Made by a program: the position numbers and the translations under genes. This document shows positions 9,164 to 18,286 of a stretch of DNA of 64,000 nt, piece after piece (position 1 is the stretch's first letter; each line of letters begins with the position of its first letter). The DNA is from Chryseobacterium foetidum (lineage in GTDB: Bacteria > Bacteroidota > Bacteroidia > Flavobacteriales > Weeksellaceae): the NCBI RefSeq assembly GCF_025457425.1, contig NZ_JAMXIA010000001.1, positions 3,705,955 to 3,769,954 on the forward strand, read 5' to 3'. Under the pieces are notes generated by a model. That model saw only the letters and a list, made by a program, of their open reading frames with translations. It was not told where the DNA came from and did no database searches.

Positions 9164-9865
9164 ATGAATTTAAAACTGAAACATTTACCTCTATTATTTC
9201 TCCCGTTTTCCCTCAGCTTAAATGCTCAGGAATTAAAAACCACATTCAGTAAAGATGTAAAACGTGCAGAAAAAATATCCTACATCCTCGATTATCCTAA
9301 AAATGCAAAAGTAAAAGTACCGTTGGTGGTTTTCCTGCATGGTTCCGGCGAAAGAGGAAATGATTTGGAAAAAGTAAAAGCCCACAGTCCATTCACCTAT
9401 AAAAATTTAATCAAAGAACCAGTCGCTATTTTGGCACCGCAATGTCCGGAAAATACTTGGTGGGATACGGTAACAGTCTATCATTTAATCAAGGAAATTC
9501 AGTCAAAATATAAAATAGATGACTCCAGAATTTATCTCACCGGATTATCGATGGGAGGTTGGGGAACCTTAAAATTAGCGATGGAGCATCCCGAAATGTT
9601 TGCAGCAGTTGTTTCCGTCTGTGCACCGACAGACAGGGTGATGTATGCGAATATTCATCAGTACAAAAATTTGAATATGAAGATTTTCCACGGTGGAATG
9701 GATGATGTAGTTCTACCGGAAAATGCTTTTAATTTCTATCAAAAACTTCATCCCATTAACCCCTCCGCAGAACTGACGATTTTCCCGAATGACAATCACA
9801 ATTCCTGGGATTCAACCTATTCAAATCCTGCATTGTATGATTGGATGTTGAGTAAGAAGAAATAA
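9164..9865 (+). CDS. Secreted alpha/beta hydrolase (esterase/peptidase-like)
   Basis: A 233-residue exported serine hydrolase. The signal peptide ends at about residue 22 (SLNAQ). The fold's landmarks are all present: oxyanion region FLHGSGERG near 57-65, nucleophile elbow GLSMGG with Ser129, acidic residue in HGGMDDV near 180, and His212 in NDNHNSW. This resembles the carboxylesterase/PHB-depolymerase-like enzymes found in glycan loci, where they remove ester groups from polysaccharides. Substrate is unknown. It is separated from the glycanases by a repeat-filled gap of 560 bases, so it may have its own promoter. Confidence 0.82.
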   Translation: MNLKLKHLPLLFLPFSLSLNAQELKTTFSKDVKRAEKISYILDYPKNAKVKVPLVVFLHGSGERGNDLEKVKAHSPFTYKNLIKEPVAILAPQCPENTWWDTVTVYHLIKEIQSKYKIDDSRIYLTGLSMGGWGTLKLAMEHPEMFAAVVSVCAPTDRVMYANIHQYKNLNMKIFHGGMDDVVLPENAFNFYQKLHPINPSAELTIFPNDNHNSWDSTYSNPALYDWMLSKKK

Positions 9866-9899
9866 TTTGTGAATAACTAAACGTATTTTAAAGCAAAAG

Positions 9900-9977
9900 G
9901 CTTCGACAAGCTCAGCCTGACAATGTGTAAATGCAAAGCTATTGGTATTAGAGATGTCACGCTGAGCTTGTCGAAGC
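9900..9977. repeat. Inverted repeat, 23-base arms
   Basis: The left arm GCTTCGACAAGCTCAGC..TGACA at 9900-9922 is repeated inverted as TGTCACGCTGAGCTTGTCGAAGC at 9955-9977, with one or two mismatches and a 32-base loop. It belongs to a hairpin type dispersed in many bacterial genomes. It lies after the esterase stop and could act as an mRNA 3' stabiliser. Confidence 0.75.
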
Positions 9978-10138
9978 GTTTCCACAAGCAATAATTTAAT
10001 TTATAAGAATTAAATTTGAAATTAAAGAAGTGAAACGAATTGCGCCGTAAAAATAAGAAGTTTGTCAAAAAAATTAGAGCCTTAGGTTCAACCAAAATTA
10101 AAACAAAAAAGAAAAATATAATTTAAGAAGATAGATAC

Positions 10139-12466
10139 ATGAAAAAGTTAATTGTAATCGCCACGTTGGCATTGGCACCAGTGTTTTCGGCACAGGAAAT
10201 GGTCACCAAACCGGTTCAGTCGTATCAGACGGCACAATATCAGGCTAAAAAGAAAGCTTTTGTTGATGCACTTTTGGCAAAAATGACCTTAGACGAAAAA
10301 ATTGGACAGTTAAATTTACCGAGTTCAGGTGATTTTACCACAGGTCTTGCGAAAAGTTCAGATATCGGAAAAAAAGTAGAGCAGGGATTAGTCGGAGGAC
10401 TTTTCAATATAAAAGGAGCTGAGAAAATTAAAGCCGTACAAAAAGTTGCTGTGGAAAACAGCCGCCTTAAAATTCCTTTGATCTTTGGGATGGATGTGAT
10501 TCACGGTTATGAAACAACCTTCCCGATTCCATTAGGATTGGCTGCTTCCTGGGATATGAACTTAGTTCAGCAGTCCGCGAGAGTTGCCGCAAGAGAAGCC
10601 GCAGCAGACGGAATCAACTGGACGTTTTCTCCAATGGTGGATATTTCCCGCGAACCGAGATGGGGAAGGGTTTCTGAAGGTTCAGGTGAAGATCCATACT
10701 TAGGAAGTGAAATTTCTAAAAACATGGTATACGGTTACCAGGGTAAAGATTTAGCCAATGGAACCAATATTTTAGCCTGTGTAAAGCACTTTGCACTGTA
10801 CGGAGCAGGCGAAGCGGGTAGAGATTACAACACCGTTGACATGAGCCACGTAAGAATGTTCAATGAATATTTCCCACCTTACAAAGCGGCTGTTGATGCG
10901 GGTGTGGCTTCTGTCATGGCATCTTTCAATGAAGTCGACGGTGTTCCTGCGACAGGAAACCGATGGCTACAGACGGAAGTGTTGAGAAATCAGTGGAAAT
11001 TCAAAGGTTTTGTTGTTACAGATTACACCGGAATAAACGAAATGGTGGATCACGGAATGGGAGATCTTCAGCAGGTTTCTGCATTGGCTTTGAAGGCCGG
11101 AGTTGATATGGACATGGTTGGAGAAGGCTTTTTAACTACATTAAAAAAATCTTTGGCTGAAGGAAAAGTGAATCAGACCGAAATCGATATGGCTGCAAAA
11201 AGAATTCTGGAAGCGAAATACGATTTAGGTTTATTCGACAATCCATACAAACACGGAGATGTAAAACTTGCTGCAAAAGAAGTGTACAGCATGGAAAACC
11301 GTAACATTGCAAGAAGTGCTGCGGCTCAGTCAATGGTTTTAATGAAAAACGAAAATAAGGTTTTACCATTGAAAAAATCTGGAACGGTTGCTGTAATCGG
11401 TCCGTTGGTCAACAACTCAATGAATATGCCTGGAACTTGGAGCGTCGCTTCAAAACATGCCAACGCAATCAATTTGATGCAGGGACTTCAGGCGAATTAT
11501 GGGAAAGAAGTGAAATTTCTTTCTGCAAAAGGAGCGAACATCGATTATTATGCAAAATTGGAAGACATTTACGCGGCTCACGGTAAAAAAACCGACAGAG
11601 ACAACCGTTCAAAAGAGGCTTTATTAAAAGAAGCTGTTGATATTGCCAACAAAGCTGACGTTATCGTTTTAGCCATCGGAGAATCTGCGGAAATGAGCGG
11701 AGAATCTTCATCAAGAACTGAAATTACCATTCCTCAATCTCAGGTTGATCTATTAAATGAATTGAAAAAGACAGGAAAGCCAATCGCCATGGTACTTTTC
11801 ACGGGTCGTCCGTTAGCTCTGACGAATGTAAAAGATGCTCCTGATGCCATTTTAAATACATGGTTCGCAGGTTCAGAAGCCGGAAATGCGATTTCTGATG
11901 TTCTTTTCGGAAAAGTAAATCCTTCGGGAAAACTTCCGATGACGTTCCCAAGAAGTCTTGGACAGGTTCCAATTTATTACAATGCAAAAAATACAGGTCG
12001 TCCATTAGACCAAAAACTAGTTGATAAATGTGAATACCAAAGATTCCGTTCGAATTATATGGATGAGTGTAATACACCGTTGTATCCGTTCGGTTTCGGT
12101 TTGAGCTATACAAAATTCAATTATTCTGATGTGACGGTTTCCAATGCCAATCCAAAAGGCAATCAAACCATTCAGGCATCGGTAACCGTGACAAATTCAG
12201 GAAATTATGATGGGGCAGAAGTAGTTCAGCTTTATATCAGAGATTTGGTTGGAACCATTACGAGACCTGTAAAAGAGCTGAAAGGTTTCCAAAAAGTAAT
12301 GTTGAAAAAGGGAGAATCTAAAAAAGTTACTTTCGAAATTACTCCGGAACAATTAAAATTCTACAACGGAGATTTGAAATACGACTGGGAAGCCGGAGAA
12401 TTTGATATCATGATCGGTACCAATTCTGAAGAGGTGAAACATTCAAAAATTAACTGGACGAAATAA
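10139..12466 (+). CDS. bglX: Glycoside hydrolase family 3 beta-glucosidase (BglX-like)
   Basis: A 775-residue periplasmic exo-beta-glucosidase that releases glucose from oligosaccharide ends. Signal peptide 1-18 (PVFSAQ), GH3 N-terminal TIM barrel (KMTLDEKIGQL, MDVIHGYETTFPIPLGLAA, KHFALYGA), nucleophile Asp295 in VVTDYTG, the C-terminal sandwich domain with GESAEMSGESSSR near 515, and an FnIII-like domain at about 680-770. It is probably the terminal enzyme of the glycan locus, acting on products of the two upstream endo-acting enzymes. GH3 enzymes accompany GH144 in known beta-1,2-glucan loci, which supports but does not prove that substrate. Confidence 0.93.
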   Translation: MKKLIVIATLALAPVFSAQEMVTKPVQSYQTAQYQAKKKAFVDALLAKMTLDEKIGQLNLPSSGDFTTGLAKSSDIGKKVEQGLVGGLFNIKGAEKIKAVQKVAVENSRLKIPLIFGMDVIHGYETTFPIPLGLAASWDMNLVQQSARVAAREAAADGINWTFSPMVDISREPRWGRVSEGSGEDPYLGSEISKNMVYGYQGKDLANGTNILACVKHFALYGAGEAGRDYNTVDMSHVRMFNEYFPPYKAAVDAGVASVMASFNEVDGVPATGNRWLQTEVLRNQWKFKGFVVTDYTGINEMVDHGMGDLQQVSALALKAGVDMDMVGEGFLTTLKKSLAEGKVNQTEIDMAAKRILEAKYDLGLFDNPYKHGDVKLAAKEVYSMENRNIARSAAAQSMVLMKNENKVLPLKKSGTVAVIGPLVNNSMNMPGTWSVASKHANAINLMQGLQANYGKEVKFLSAKGANIDYYAKLEDIYAAHGKKTDRDNRSKEALLKEAVDIANKADVIVLAIGESAEMSGESSSRTEITIPQSQVDLLNELKKTGKPIAMVLFTGRPLALTNVKDAPDAILNTWFAGSEAGNAISDVLFGKVNPSGKLPMTFPRSLGQVPIYYNAKNTGRPLDQKLVDKCEYQRFRSNYMDECNTPLYPFGFGLSYTKFNYSDVTVSNANPKGNQTIQASVTVTNSGNYDGAEVVQLYIRDLVGTITRPVKELKGFQKVMLKKGESKKVTFEITPEQLKFYNGDLKYDWEAGEFDIMIGTNSEEVKHSKINWTK

Positions 12467-12471
12467 GTCAA

Positions 12472-12498
12472 AAAGCCATTCGAAAGAATGGTTTTTTT
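12472..12498 (+). terminator. Rho-independent terminator after bglX
   Basis: GCCATTC, loop GAAA, GAATGGT, then a run of eight T, starting 6 bases after the bglX stop. Confidence 0.8.
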
Positions 12499-12555
12499 TA
12501 TGGGTAATGAATTATGATTTATGGATAATTTGGAAGTGTTTTACTATTCTCAACG

Positions 12556-13470
12556 GCAACGTCACTTCGAGTAGATTTTTAAAAAAAATCGTATCGAGAA
12601 GTTGTTGTTTTACAAATGTATTTTGTTGTTTATTCACTGGTTCTCGATACATTTTTCTCCGCTCCGCTACGAAAAACACTCGAACTGACGGCAGCCTTTT
12701 TTCTTTCAACGGTAGCGTCACTTCGAGTAGATTTTTGAAGAAAATCGTATCGAGAAGTTGTTGTTTTGGAAAATGAATTTTGTTGTTTGTTCACTGGTTC
12801 TCGATACATTTTTCTCCGCTCCGCTACGAAAAACACTCGAACTGACGGCAGCCTTTTTTCTTTCAACGGCAGCGTCACTACGAGTGGATTTTTGAAGAAA
12901 ATCGTATCGAGAAGTTGTTGAATTTCGAAAGAGATTTGTCATTTATTCACTGGTTCTCGATACATTTTTCTCCGCTCCACTGCGAAAAACATTCGAACTG
13001 ACGGGAGGGTTTTATTATTCTCAAAGGCAGCGTCACTTCGAGTAGATTTTTGAAAAAAATCGTATCGAGAAGTTGTTGTTTTACAAATGTATTTTGTTGT
13101 TTATTCACTGGTTCTAGATACATTTTTCTCCGCTTTGCTACGAAAAACACTCGAACTGACGGGAAGGTTTTATTATTCTCAAAGGCAGCGTCACTTCGAG
13201 TAGATTTTTGAAGAAAATCGTATCGAGAAGTTGTTGAATTTCGAAAGAGATTTGTCATTTATTCACTGGTTCTCGATACATTTTTCTCCGCTCCGCTACG
13301 AAAAACACTCGAACTGACGGCAGCGTTTTTTCTTTCAACGGTAGCGTCACTTCGAGTAGATTTTTGAAGAAAATCGTATCGAGAAGTTGTTGTTTAAAAA
13401 AAACGTCGTTTATTCACTGGTTCTCGATACATTTTTATCCGCTCCGCTGCGAAAAACACTCGAACTGACG
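12556..13470. repeat. Tandem array of six ~157-base palindromic units
   Basis: The conserved GTCACTTCGAGTAGATTTTT block begins at 12561, 12717, 12874, 13032, 13190 and 13346 (spacings 156, 157, 158, 158, 156). Within each unit GTCACTTCGAGT pairs with the later ACTCGAACTGAC and TATCGAGAA with TTCTCGATA, so every unit is a long imperfect hairpin. Units differ by substitutions and by two alternative spacers (TCTTTCAACGG or TTATTATTCTCAA), showing patchwork homogenisation. Frames open across the array only echo the repeats; I call no gene here. Confidence 0.9.
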
Positions 13471-13495
13471 TGCTAGAAACGCGGAATTATAAATT

Positions 13496-13525
13496 AAAAA
13501 AATCTGCTCCAAAAGAAACAGATTT
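13496..13525 (-). terminator. Terminator of lipB and the trp operon
   Basis: On the minus strand AAATCTG, a 12-base loop, CAGATTT and a T-run, about 20 bases after the lipB stop. Confidence 0.75.
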
Positions 13526-13545
13526 CATATCATTAAAAATTTAAT

Positions 13546-14280
13546 TTAAAATGCTTTCACCATCAATTCCGCTTCAAAAACATCCTCAAAATGCTTTCTG
13601 ATTTTGGTTTTGATGTCTTCCATTTCTTCGGGAGTTAAATCTCTTTCAAGTTCTCTTTTTAGGGAAGTGACCTGTTTGTCTTTGATACCGCAGGGGATGA
13701 TGTATTCAAAATAACGCATGTCAGTATTGATGTTGAGGGCAAAACCGTGAAGAGTAACCCAACGTGAGGCTTTTACGCCCATCGCACAGATTTTTCTGGC
13801 GTAAGGTTTTCCTACATCCAGCCATACTCCGGTTTCGCCGGGAGATCTTTCGCCTTTTAATCCGTAATCGGCAATGGTTCTGATGATGACTTCCTCCAGA
13901 TCTCGCATGTATTTATGAATGTCTGTGAAGAAATTTTCAAGGTCTAAAACGGGATAACCCACTATTTGTCCGTATCCGTGATAGGTAATGTCTCCGCCAC
14001 GGTTTACCTTTACAAAAGTAGCGTCGATTTCTTTTAACTTGTCGATTCCGGCGAGCATGTTTTCTTCATGACCACTTTTTCCGAGGGTGTAAACGTGGGG
14101 ATGTTCTACCAAAAGAAAATGATTGGGGGTTGTGATATGATCTTCAGGAGCTAAATCGCGGTTTTTGATCTTGATGTCAATAATATCTTTCATCAGTTTT
14201 TCCTGATGATCCCATGCAGGCTGATATTCTCTGATGCCTAAATCTTCAAATTCTACGACTTTATTTTGATGTGTATTCAT
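13546..14280 (-). CDS. lipB: Octanoyl-[acyl carrier protein]:protein N-octanoyltransferase
   Basis: A 244-residue cytosolic enzyme that moves octanoyl groups from acyl carrier protein to lipoyl domains, the first step of lipoate synthesis. Family blocks are HPHVYTLGKSG near 60, NRGGDITYHGYGQIVGYP near 94-111, KICAMGVKASRWVTLHGFAL, and the catalytic Cys197 in IIPCGI. Start ATG 14280 is supported by length and the conserved N-terminal region. It lies 32 bases after trpA on the same strand with no terminator between them, so it is probably read from the trp operon, an unrelated passenger. Confidence 0.95.
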   Translation of the reverse strand: MNTHQNKVVEFEDLGIREYQPAWDHQEKLMKDIIDIKIKNRDLAPEDHITTPNHFLLVEHPHVYTLGKSGHEENMLAGIDKLKEIDATFVKVNRGGDITYHGYGQIVGYPVLDLENFFTDIHKYMRDLEEVIIRTIADYGLKGERSPGETGVWLDVGKPYARKICAMGVKASRWVTLHGFALNINTDMRYFEYIIPCGIKDKQVTSLKRELERDLTPEEMEDIKTKIRKHFEDVFEAELMVKAF

Positions 14281-14312
14281 GCTTTACTTTGATGATACAA
14301 ATTTACTAATTT

Positions 14313-15086
14313 TTACGCTTTTATAGAATGGATGAAATCTATGGCTTTTGTCTTCCAATCTCTATTTTGTAAAAGGATGTTGACGAAGGCTGTTCCGATG
14401 ATTCCGCCGTCTGCTTTTTCGGTGACATTTTCAAAGTCTTCTCTGGATTTAATTCCAAAACCAATCATGACCGGATTTTTTAATGGAAGAGATGCAATCT
14501 TGGAAAGATATTCTTCATTTTTTAAAACTGCGCTGTCATTTCCCGTTGTGGAAGATGAACTTACGGCGTACAAAAATCCTGAACTTAAAGAGTCGAGGTA
14601 TAAAATTCTGTCATCTGAAGTTTCAGGCGTAATTAGAAATGTAAAATTCAAATTATATTTTTCTAAAATCTTCTGATAATTTCTCTCAAATTCTATAGGT
14701 GGCAAATCCGGAATAATCAATCCTGAAACTCCGCTTTCAGCACATTCTTTACAGAGGTTTTCAAATCCAAAACTTAAGACTGGATTGATGTAACCCATCA
14801 AAATAATTGGAATTCTGATTTCTTCTTTAATAGATTTTAGTTGAGAGAAAAGTTTTTCGATGGTCATTCCTTTTTTCAGAGCCAGCTCGTGAGCCTGAGA
14901 AATAACCGGTCCATCTGCAACGGGATCAGAATATGGCATCCCGATTTCCATCATATCTGCTCCTGAATTCTGGATGAGTCTGATGATTTCTGTGGTGTCT
15001 TCGAGATGGGGAATTCCGGCTGTGAAGTAAATGTTTAGTTTGGGTTGGGTGTTGGAAGATGGGTGTTGGGTGTTATGATTTTTCAT
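14313..15086 (-). CDS. trpA: Tryptophan synthase alpha subunit
   Basis: A 257-residue TIM barrel that cleaves indole-3-glycerol phosphate to indole and glyceraldehyde 3-phosphate, passing indole to TrpB. Catalytic Glu47 lies in MMEIGMPYSDP and Asp58 in DPVADGP; the phosphate loop GIPHLED and IGFGIKS are present. The first dozen residues (HNTQHPSSNTQ) are low-complexity and could include extra residues, but no better start exists before the conserved core. It is separated from trpB by a 199-base gap with dispersed repeats. Confidence 0.96.
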   Translation of the reverse strand: MKNHNTQHPSSNTQPKLNIYFTAGIPHLEDTTEIIRLIQNSGADMMEIGMPYSDPVADGPVISQAHELALKKGMTIEKLFSQLKSIKEEIRIPIILMGYINPVLSFGFENLCKECAESGVSGLIIPDLPPIEFERNYQKILEKYNLNFTFLITPETSDDRILYLDSLSSGFLYAVSSSSTTGNDSAVLKNEEYLSKIASLPLKNPVMIGFGIKSREDFENVTEKADGGIIGTAFVNILLQNRDWKTKAIDFIHSIKA

Positions 15087-15125
15087 TTTTGATTTTTTTT
15101 TTTTTTAAGTGTTTTTTTCTGCATG

Positions 15126-15260
15126 GTTGATAGGATTGTATCCTATCCTTTGTTAAATCGTCCCTTTAGGACTTGCATGACGAAAAATAATTTGATTTAC
15201 AACAATCATTTAGATAGGATTGCATCCTATACTTTGTTAATTCGTCCATTTGGGACTTTT
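15126..15260. repeat. Two copies of a ~50-base dispersed repeat between trpB and trpA
   Basis: Copies at 15126-15180 and 15212-15260 share GATAGGATTGTATCCTAT (a palindrome), a TTTGTTAA link, and TCGTCCCTTTAGGACTT, a second small hairpin. Further copies occur at 18091-18141 and, decayed, at 18022-18067, all in gaps of the trp operon. Confidence 0.75.
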
Positions 15261-15285
15261 GATGGAAATTTGTTTTACAGCAAAA

Positions 15286-16494
15286 TCAAACATCTATCTT
15301 CCGACTTCCATCTTCCAGCACCCTCAGATACGTTTCCATATCCTTGTCGCCACGCCCGCTCAAGCAAATCACAACAATGTCGTCTTCATTAAATTTCTTT
15401 TTATTTAAAACTGCCAAAGCATGTGCACTTTCCAAAGCTGGAATAATTCCCTCCAGTTTAGTCAGTTCGAATGCAGATTGCAAAGCTTCATCATCATTAA
15501 TGCTGAAAAATTCTGCACGTTTTTCTTGAAACAAATTTGCGTGAAACGGCCCGATTCCAGGATAATCCAAACCTGCAGAAATCGAGTGTGGCTCGATAAC
15601 CTGACCATCGTTGGTCTGCATGACCAGACTTTTACTTCCATGCAAAACGCCTAACGTTCCCAAAAAAGTTGTCGCAGCAGATTTTCCTGATTCAATCCCG
15701 AAACCACCAGCCTCTGCGGCAATGATTTTCACATTTTCTTCTTCCACAAAATGATAGAAAGCTCCTGCAGCATTGCTTCCGCCACCAACACAGGCAATCA
15801 CGTAATCAGGATTTTCTCTTCCTATTTGTTCGAAAAGTTGTTCTTTAATTTCTTTTGAAATCACGGATTGAAATCTTGCGACCAAATCAGGAAACGGATG
15901 TGGACCAACCACGCTTCCAATCACGTAATGTGTTGTCGTTGAATTGTTAATCCAATCTCTTAAAGCTTCATTCACAGCGTCTTTCAAAGTTTTTGAACCT
16001 GACGTTGCGGGAATTACGGTGGCTCCCAACATTTTCATTCTTCCAACATTCGGAGCCTGTCTCGCAATGTCGATTTCGCCCATGTAAACGATGCATTCCA
16101 GATTTAGCAAAGCACAGGCGGTGGCCGTAGCGACACCGTGTTGTCCGGCTCCTGTTTCGGCGATGATTCTTTTTTTACCTAAACGTTTTGCCAGTAAAAC
16201 CTGTCCCAGAGCATTGTTGATTTTGTGCGCTCCGGTATGATTGAGGTCTTCTCTCTTTAAATAAACTTTGGTGTTGTATTTTTCACTTAAATTCTTCGCA
16301 AAGTAAAGTGGTGTAGCGCGACCGACATAATTTTTCAGCAAATCTTGATATTCAGTTTGAAATTCTTCAGATTCGATTATTTCCAAATAATTTTTCTGAA
16401 GTTCTTCGACATTCGGATACAGCATTTCGGGGACGAACGCTCCTCCGAATTCTCCATAATATCCGTTTTGATCGGGGTTTTTATAATTTTTCAT
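15286..16494 (-). CDS. trpB: Tryptophan synthase beta subunit
   Basis: A 402-residue PLP enzyme that condenses indole with serine to make tryptophan. Cofactor lysine is Lys91 in [14 protein letters not shown]; the phosphate-binding GGGSNAAG lies near 236, and [12 protein letters not shown] near 115-126. Length is typical. Its start overlaps the end of trpF by 14 bases, implying coupled translation. Confidence 0.97.
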   Translation of the reverse strand: MKNYKNPDQNGYYGEFGGAFVPEMLYPNVEELQKNYLEIIESEEFQTEYQDLLKNYVGRATPLYFAKNLSEKYNTKVYLKREDLNHTGAHKINNALGQVLLAKRLGKKRIIAETGAGQHGVATATACALLNLECIVYMGEIDIARQAPNVGRMKMLGATVIPATSGSKTLKDAVNEALRDWINNSTTTHYVIGSVVGPHPFPDLVARFQSVISKEIKEQLFEQIGRENPDYVIACVGGGSNAAGAFYHFVEEENVKIIAAEAGGFGIESGKSAATTFLGTLGVLHGSKSLVMQTNDGQVIEPHSISAGLDYPGIGPFHANLFQEKRAEFFSINDDEALQSAFELTKLEGIIPALESAHALAVLNKKKFNEDDIVVICLSGRGDKDMETYLRVLEDGSRKIDV

Positions 16495-17179
16495 ATAATT
16501 TTTTTATTTTTTCTATATCTTTAATTCCCGCCTCAGTTTCAAATTTTGAATTGATGTCGAGGGAAAATGGTTTTTGACTTAAATTTTTAATCTGATCAAC
16601 ATTTTCCAAGGAAATTCCGCCGCTCAGGAAATAGGGAAGTGGAATTTTGATTTCGGTTAAAATATTCCAGTCGAAAGTTTTTCCGGTTCCTCCGAAAGCT
16701 TTTGAATCGGTGTCGAATAAGAGATTTGAAACTAGAGGTTTAGCTTCGCTCAGTTCGGCTTTGCCTCGTGCGAGGTTTGAGATTTTTTGTAGCTCGTTTT
16801 CTACTTCCGATTTATAGGTTCCAACTCGGATTACTTTTATAATTTTTACATTTTCGTTTAAGTTCTGCCTCAACTTAATAATATATTCTTCATTTTCATC
16901 ACCGTGCAGCTGGATGAAATTTAAATTTGCTTCATCCGATATTTCAACGATTTTTCCAACAGTTTCATTTACAAAAACGCCGACTTTTCCGTGATGATCT
17001 ATTGTTGAAATTTCATCTAAACTCAAATGATTCAAAACAAATCTTGGCGATTTTTCGTAGAAAATAAAACCTAAGAAATCAACTTTTAGTACCATCAATT
17101 CGTTAATGTGATTGAGTTGAGTCAAACCACAGACTTTTAGCTGCGTTTGGCGACTGGCTTCTTGCTTTTGGCTTTCCAT
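16481..17179 (-). CDS. trpF: Phosphoribosylanthranilate isomerase
   Basis: A 232-residue TIM-barrel enzyme for the third dedicated step of tryptophan synthesis. Catalytic Cys17 lies in KVCGLTQ and the catalytic Asp near 205 in SLDINSKFE; the phosphate-binding [10 protein letters not shown] is present. It is about 20 residues longer than usual. The excess falls between two barrel elements ([17 protein letters not shown], about bases 16721-16787) where the DNA is palindromic and unlike neighbouring coding sequence, suggesting in-frame capture of a dispersed repeat. The residues before LKVCGLT are probably dispensable. Confidence 0.94.
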   Translation of the reverse strand: MESQKQEASRQTQLKVCGLTQLNHINELMVLKVDFLGFIFYEKSPRFVLNHLSLDEISTIDHHGKVGVFVNETVGKIVEISDEANLNFIQLHGDENEEYIIKLRQNLNENVKIIKVIRVGTYKSEVENELQKISNLARGKAELSEAKPLVSNLLFDTDSKAFGGTGKTFDWNILTEIKIPLPYFLSGGISLENVDQIKNLSQKPFSLDINSKFETEAGIKDIEKIKKLYEKL

Positions 17180-17213
17180 TATTGGTAAATCTTTAAACTG
17201 ATATATTGGTAAA

Positions 17214-17996
17214 CTAATAATTTGCTACATTAGAAATAAATTCCGCGAATTTATTTTCCGGATTTTTATCTTTCATAAAGTATTCACCCATTAAAAACCC
17301 ATCAAAGCCTTTTTCTCTGAGAAATTTAAAATCTTCTTCGCTGTAAATGCCGCTTTCTGCGATGGATAGAGTGTTTTCAGGAAGCATGTTTTTTAGGTGA
17401 ACAGAATGCTGTAGATCAACCTTAAAATCTTTTAAATTTCTGTTGTTGATGCCCACGAAATCCACGTTTCTATTAATGTGCTGAAGTTCGTCTTTGGTGT
17501 GAATTTCCAATAAAACTTCTAAATCTAAACTGTGAGCCAATTCAGTAAATTCTGAAACCTGATTGGACGAAAGACATGCCGCAATGAGCAAAATGACATC
17601 CGCACCGATTGCTTTTGCCTCATAAAATTGATAATCATGAATCATAAAATCTTTCCGGAGAATGGGAATGCTGATGTGATTTCTCACGTTTAAAATATCG
17701 TCAAAACTACCACCGAAAAAGTCCTTGTCCGTTAAAACTGAAACAGCGCTCGCTCCAAATTTTTCGTAAGCTGAAACCACCTGCAGTGGAGAAACTTTAT
17801 CATTGATGATTCCTTTTGAGGGAGACTGTCTTTTAAATTCGGCGATAATTCCGGATTTTGACTGTAATGTTTCTTTTAATGATAAAGATTTTCTGTTGAA
17901 AAATTCTGAATCTTTCAATTGCTGCAAAGAAATTTTGGATTTTGAATCTGCGACTTCCTGTTTTTTTGTGGCTATGATTTTATCTAAGATGTTCAT
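17214..17996 (-). CDS. trpC: Indole-3-glycerol phosphate synthase
   Basis: A 260-residue TIM-barrel enzyme that cyclises the TrpF product to indole-3-glycerol phosphate. Motifs: IIAEFKRQSPSKG (catalytic Lys and substrate binding, near 49-61), PILRKDFMIHDYQ with catalytic Lys, LLEIHTKDEL, VGINNRNLKDF and AESGIYSEED. Stand-alone, not fused to TrpF as in enterobacteria. It lies 34 bases upstream of trpF and follows a 341-base gap after trpD. Confidence 0.97.
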   Translation of the reverse strand: MNILDKIIATKKQEVADSKSKISLQQLKDSEFFNRKSLSLKETLQSKSGIIAEFKRQSPSKGIINDKVSPLQVVSAYEKFGASAVSVLTDKDFFGGSFDDILNVRNHISIPILRKDFMIHDYQFYEAKAIGADVILLIAACLSSNQVSEFTELAHSLDLEVLLEIHTKDELQHINRNVDFVGINNRNLKDFKVDLQHSVHLKNMLPENTLSIAESGIYSEEDFKFLREKGFDGFLMGEYFMKDKNPENKFAEFISNVANY

Positions 17997-18021
17997 TTTG
18001 AACTATTTTAATTCGTGTTTG

Positions 18022-18141
18022 CTGATAGGTTTTCATTTTAATTCTCTGATAAATTGTCCCGTTGGGTTGAACTCTTTTAATTTATATTTTTTGATAGGAT
18101 TTTATCCTATCCTTTGTTAAATCGTCCCTTTGGGACTTTTG
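18022..18141. repeat. Two more copies of the ~50-base repeat, in the trpD-trpC gap
   Basis: A full copy at 18091-18141 has GATAGGATTTTATCCTATC, TTTGTTAA and TCGTCCCTTTGGGACTTTT. A decayed copy at 18022-18067 keeps GATAGG, GATAAATTGTCCCGTTGGG. Each would make two small hairpins in the trp mRNA. Confidence 0.7.
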
Positions 18142-18164
18142 GAAGCGAAAATTTCAACTGCCTA

Positions 18165-18286
18165 CGAAATTGCGACCCGACCTGAGTGGAGCTCTTTTTG
18201 TCATTGCGATTGCTGAAGAGTTCAAATGATAACTTCCGTCGTTCGCAATGACAAAAAAGCGGGAACGGAGGGCGGAAATTGTCGCC
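18165..18286. repeat. Composite hairpin element, family 2, copy C
   Basis: Left arm ATTGCGACCCGACCTGAG then TGGAGCTCTTTTTG, a central insert with stem TCATTGCGA/TCGCAATGA, then CAAAAAAGCGGGAACGGAGG and GCGGAAATTGTCGCC. A second copy with the same arms and another insert is at 23425-23514. No reading frame of note. It fills most of the trpD-trpC gap. Confidence 0.7.

Noticed and set aside
12507..13258. Several open frames on both strands across the tandem array
   Set aside because: They are translations of the 157-base repeat, repeat each other's sequence, have no start context and no family resemblance.
12556..13470. CRISPR or IS element
   Set aside because: The 157-base units are continuous palindromes without spacers, and there is no transposase frame or target-site duplication.
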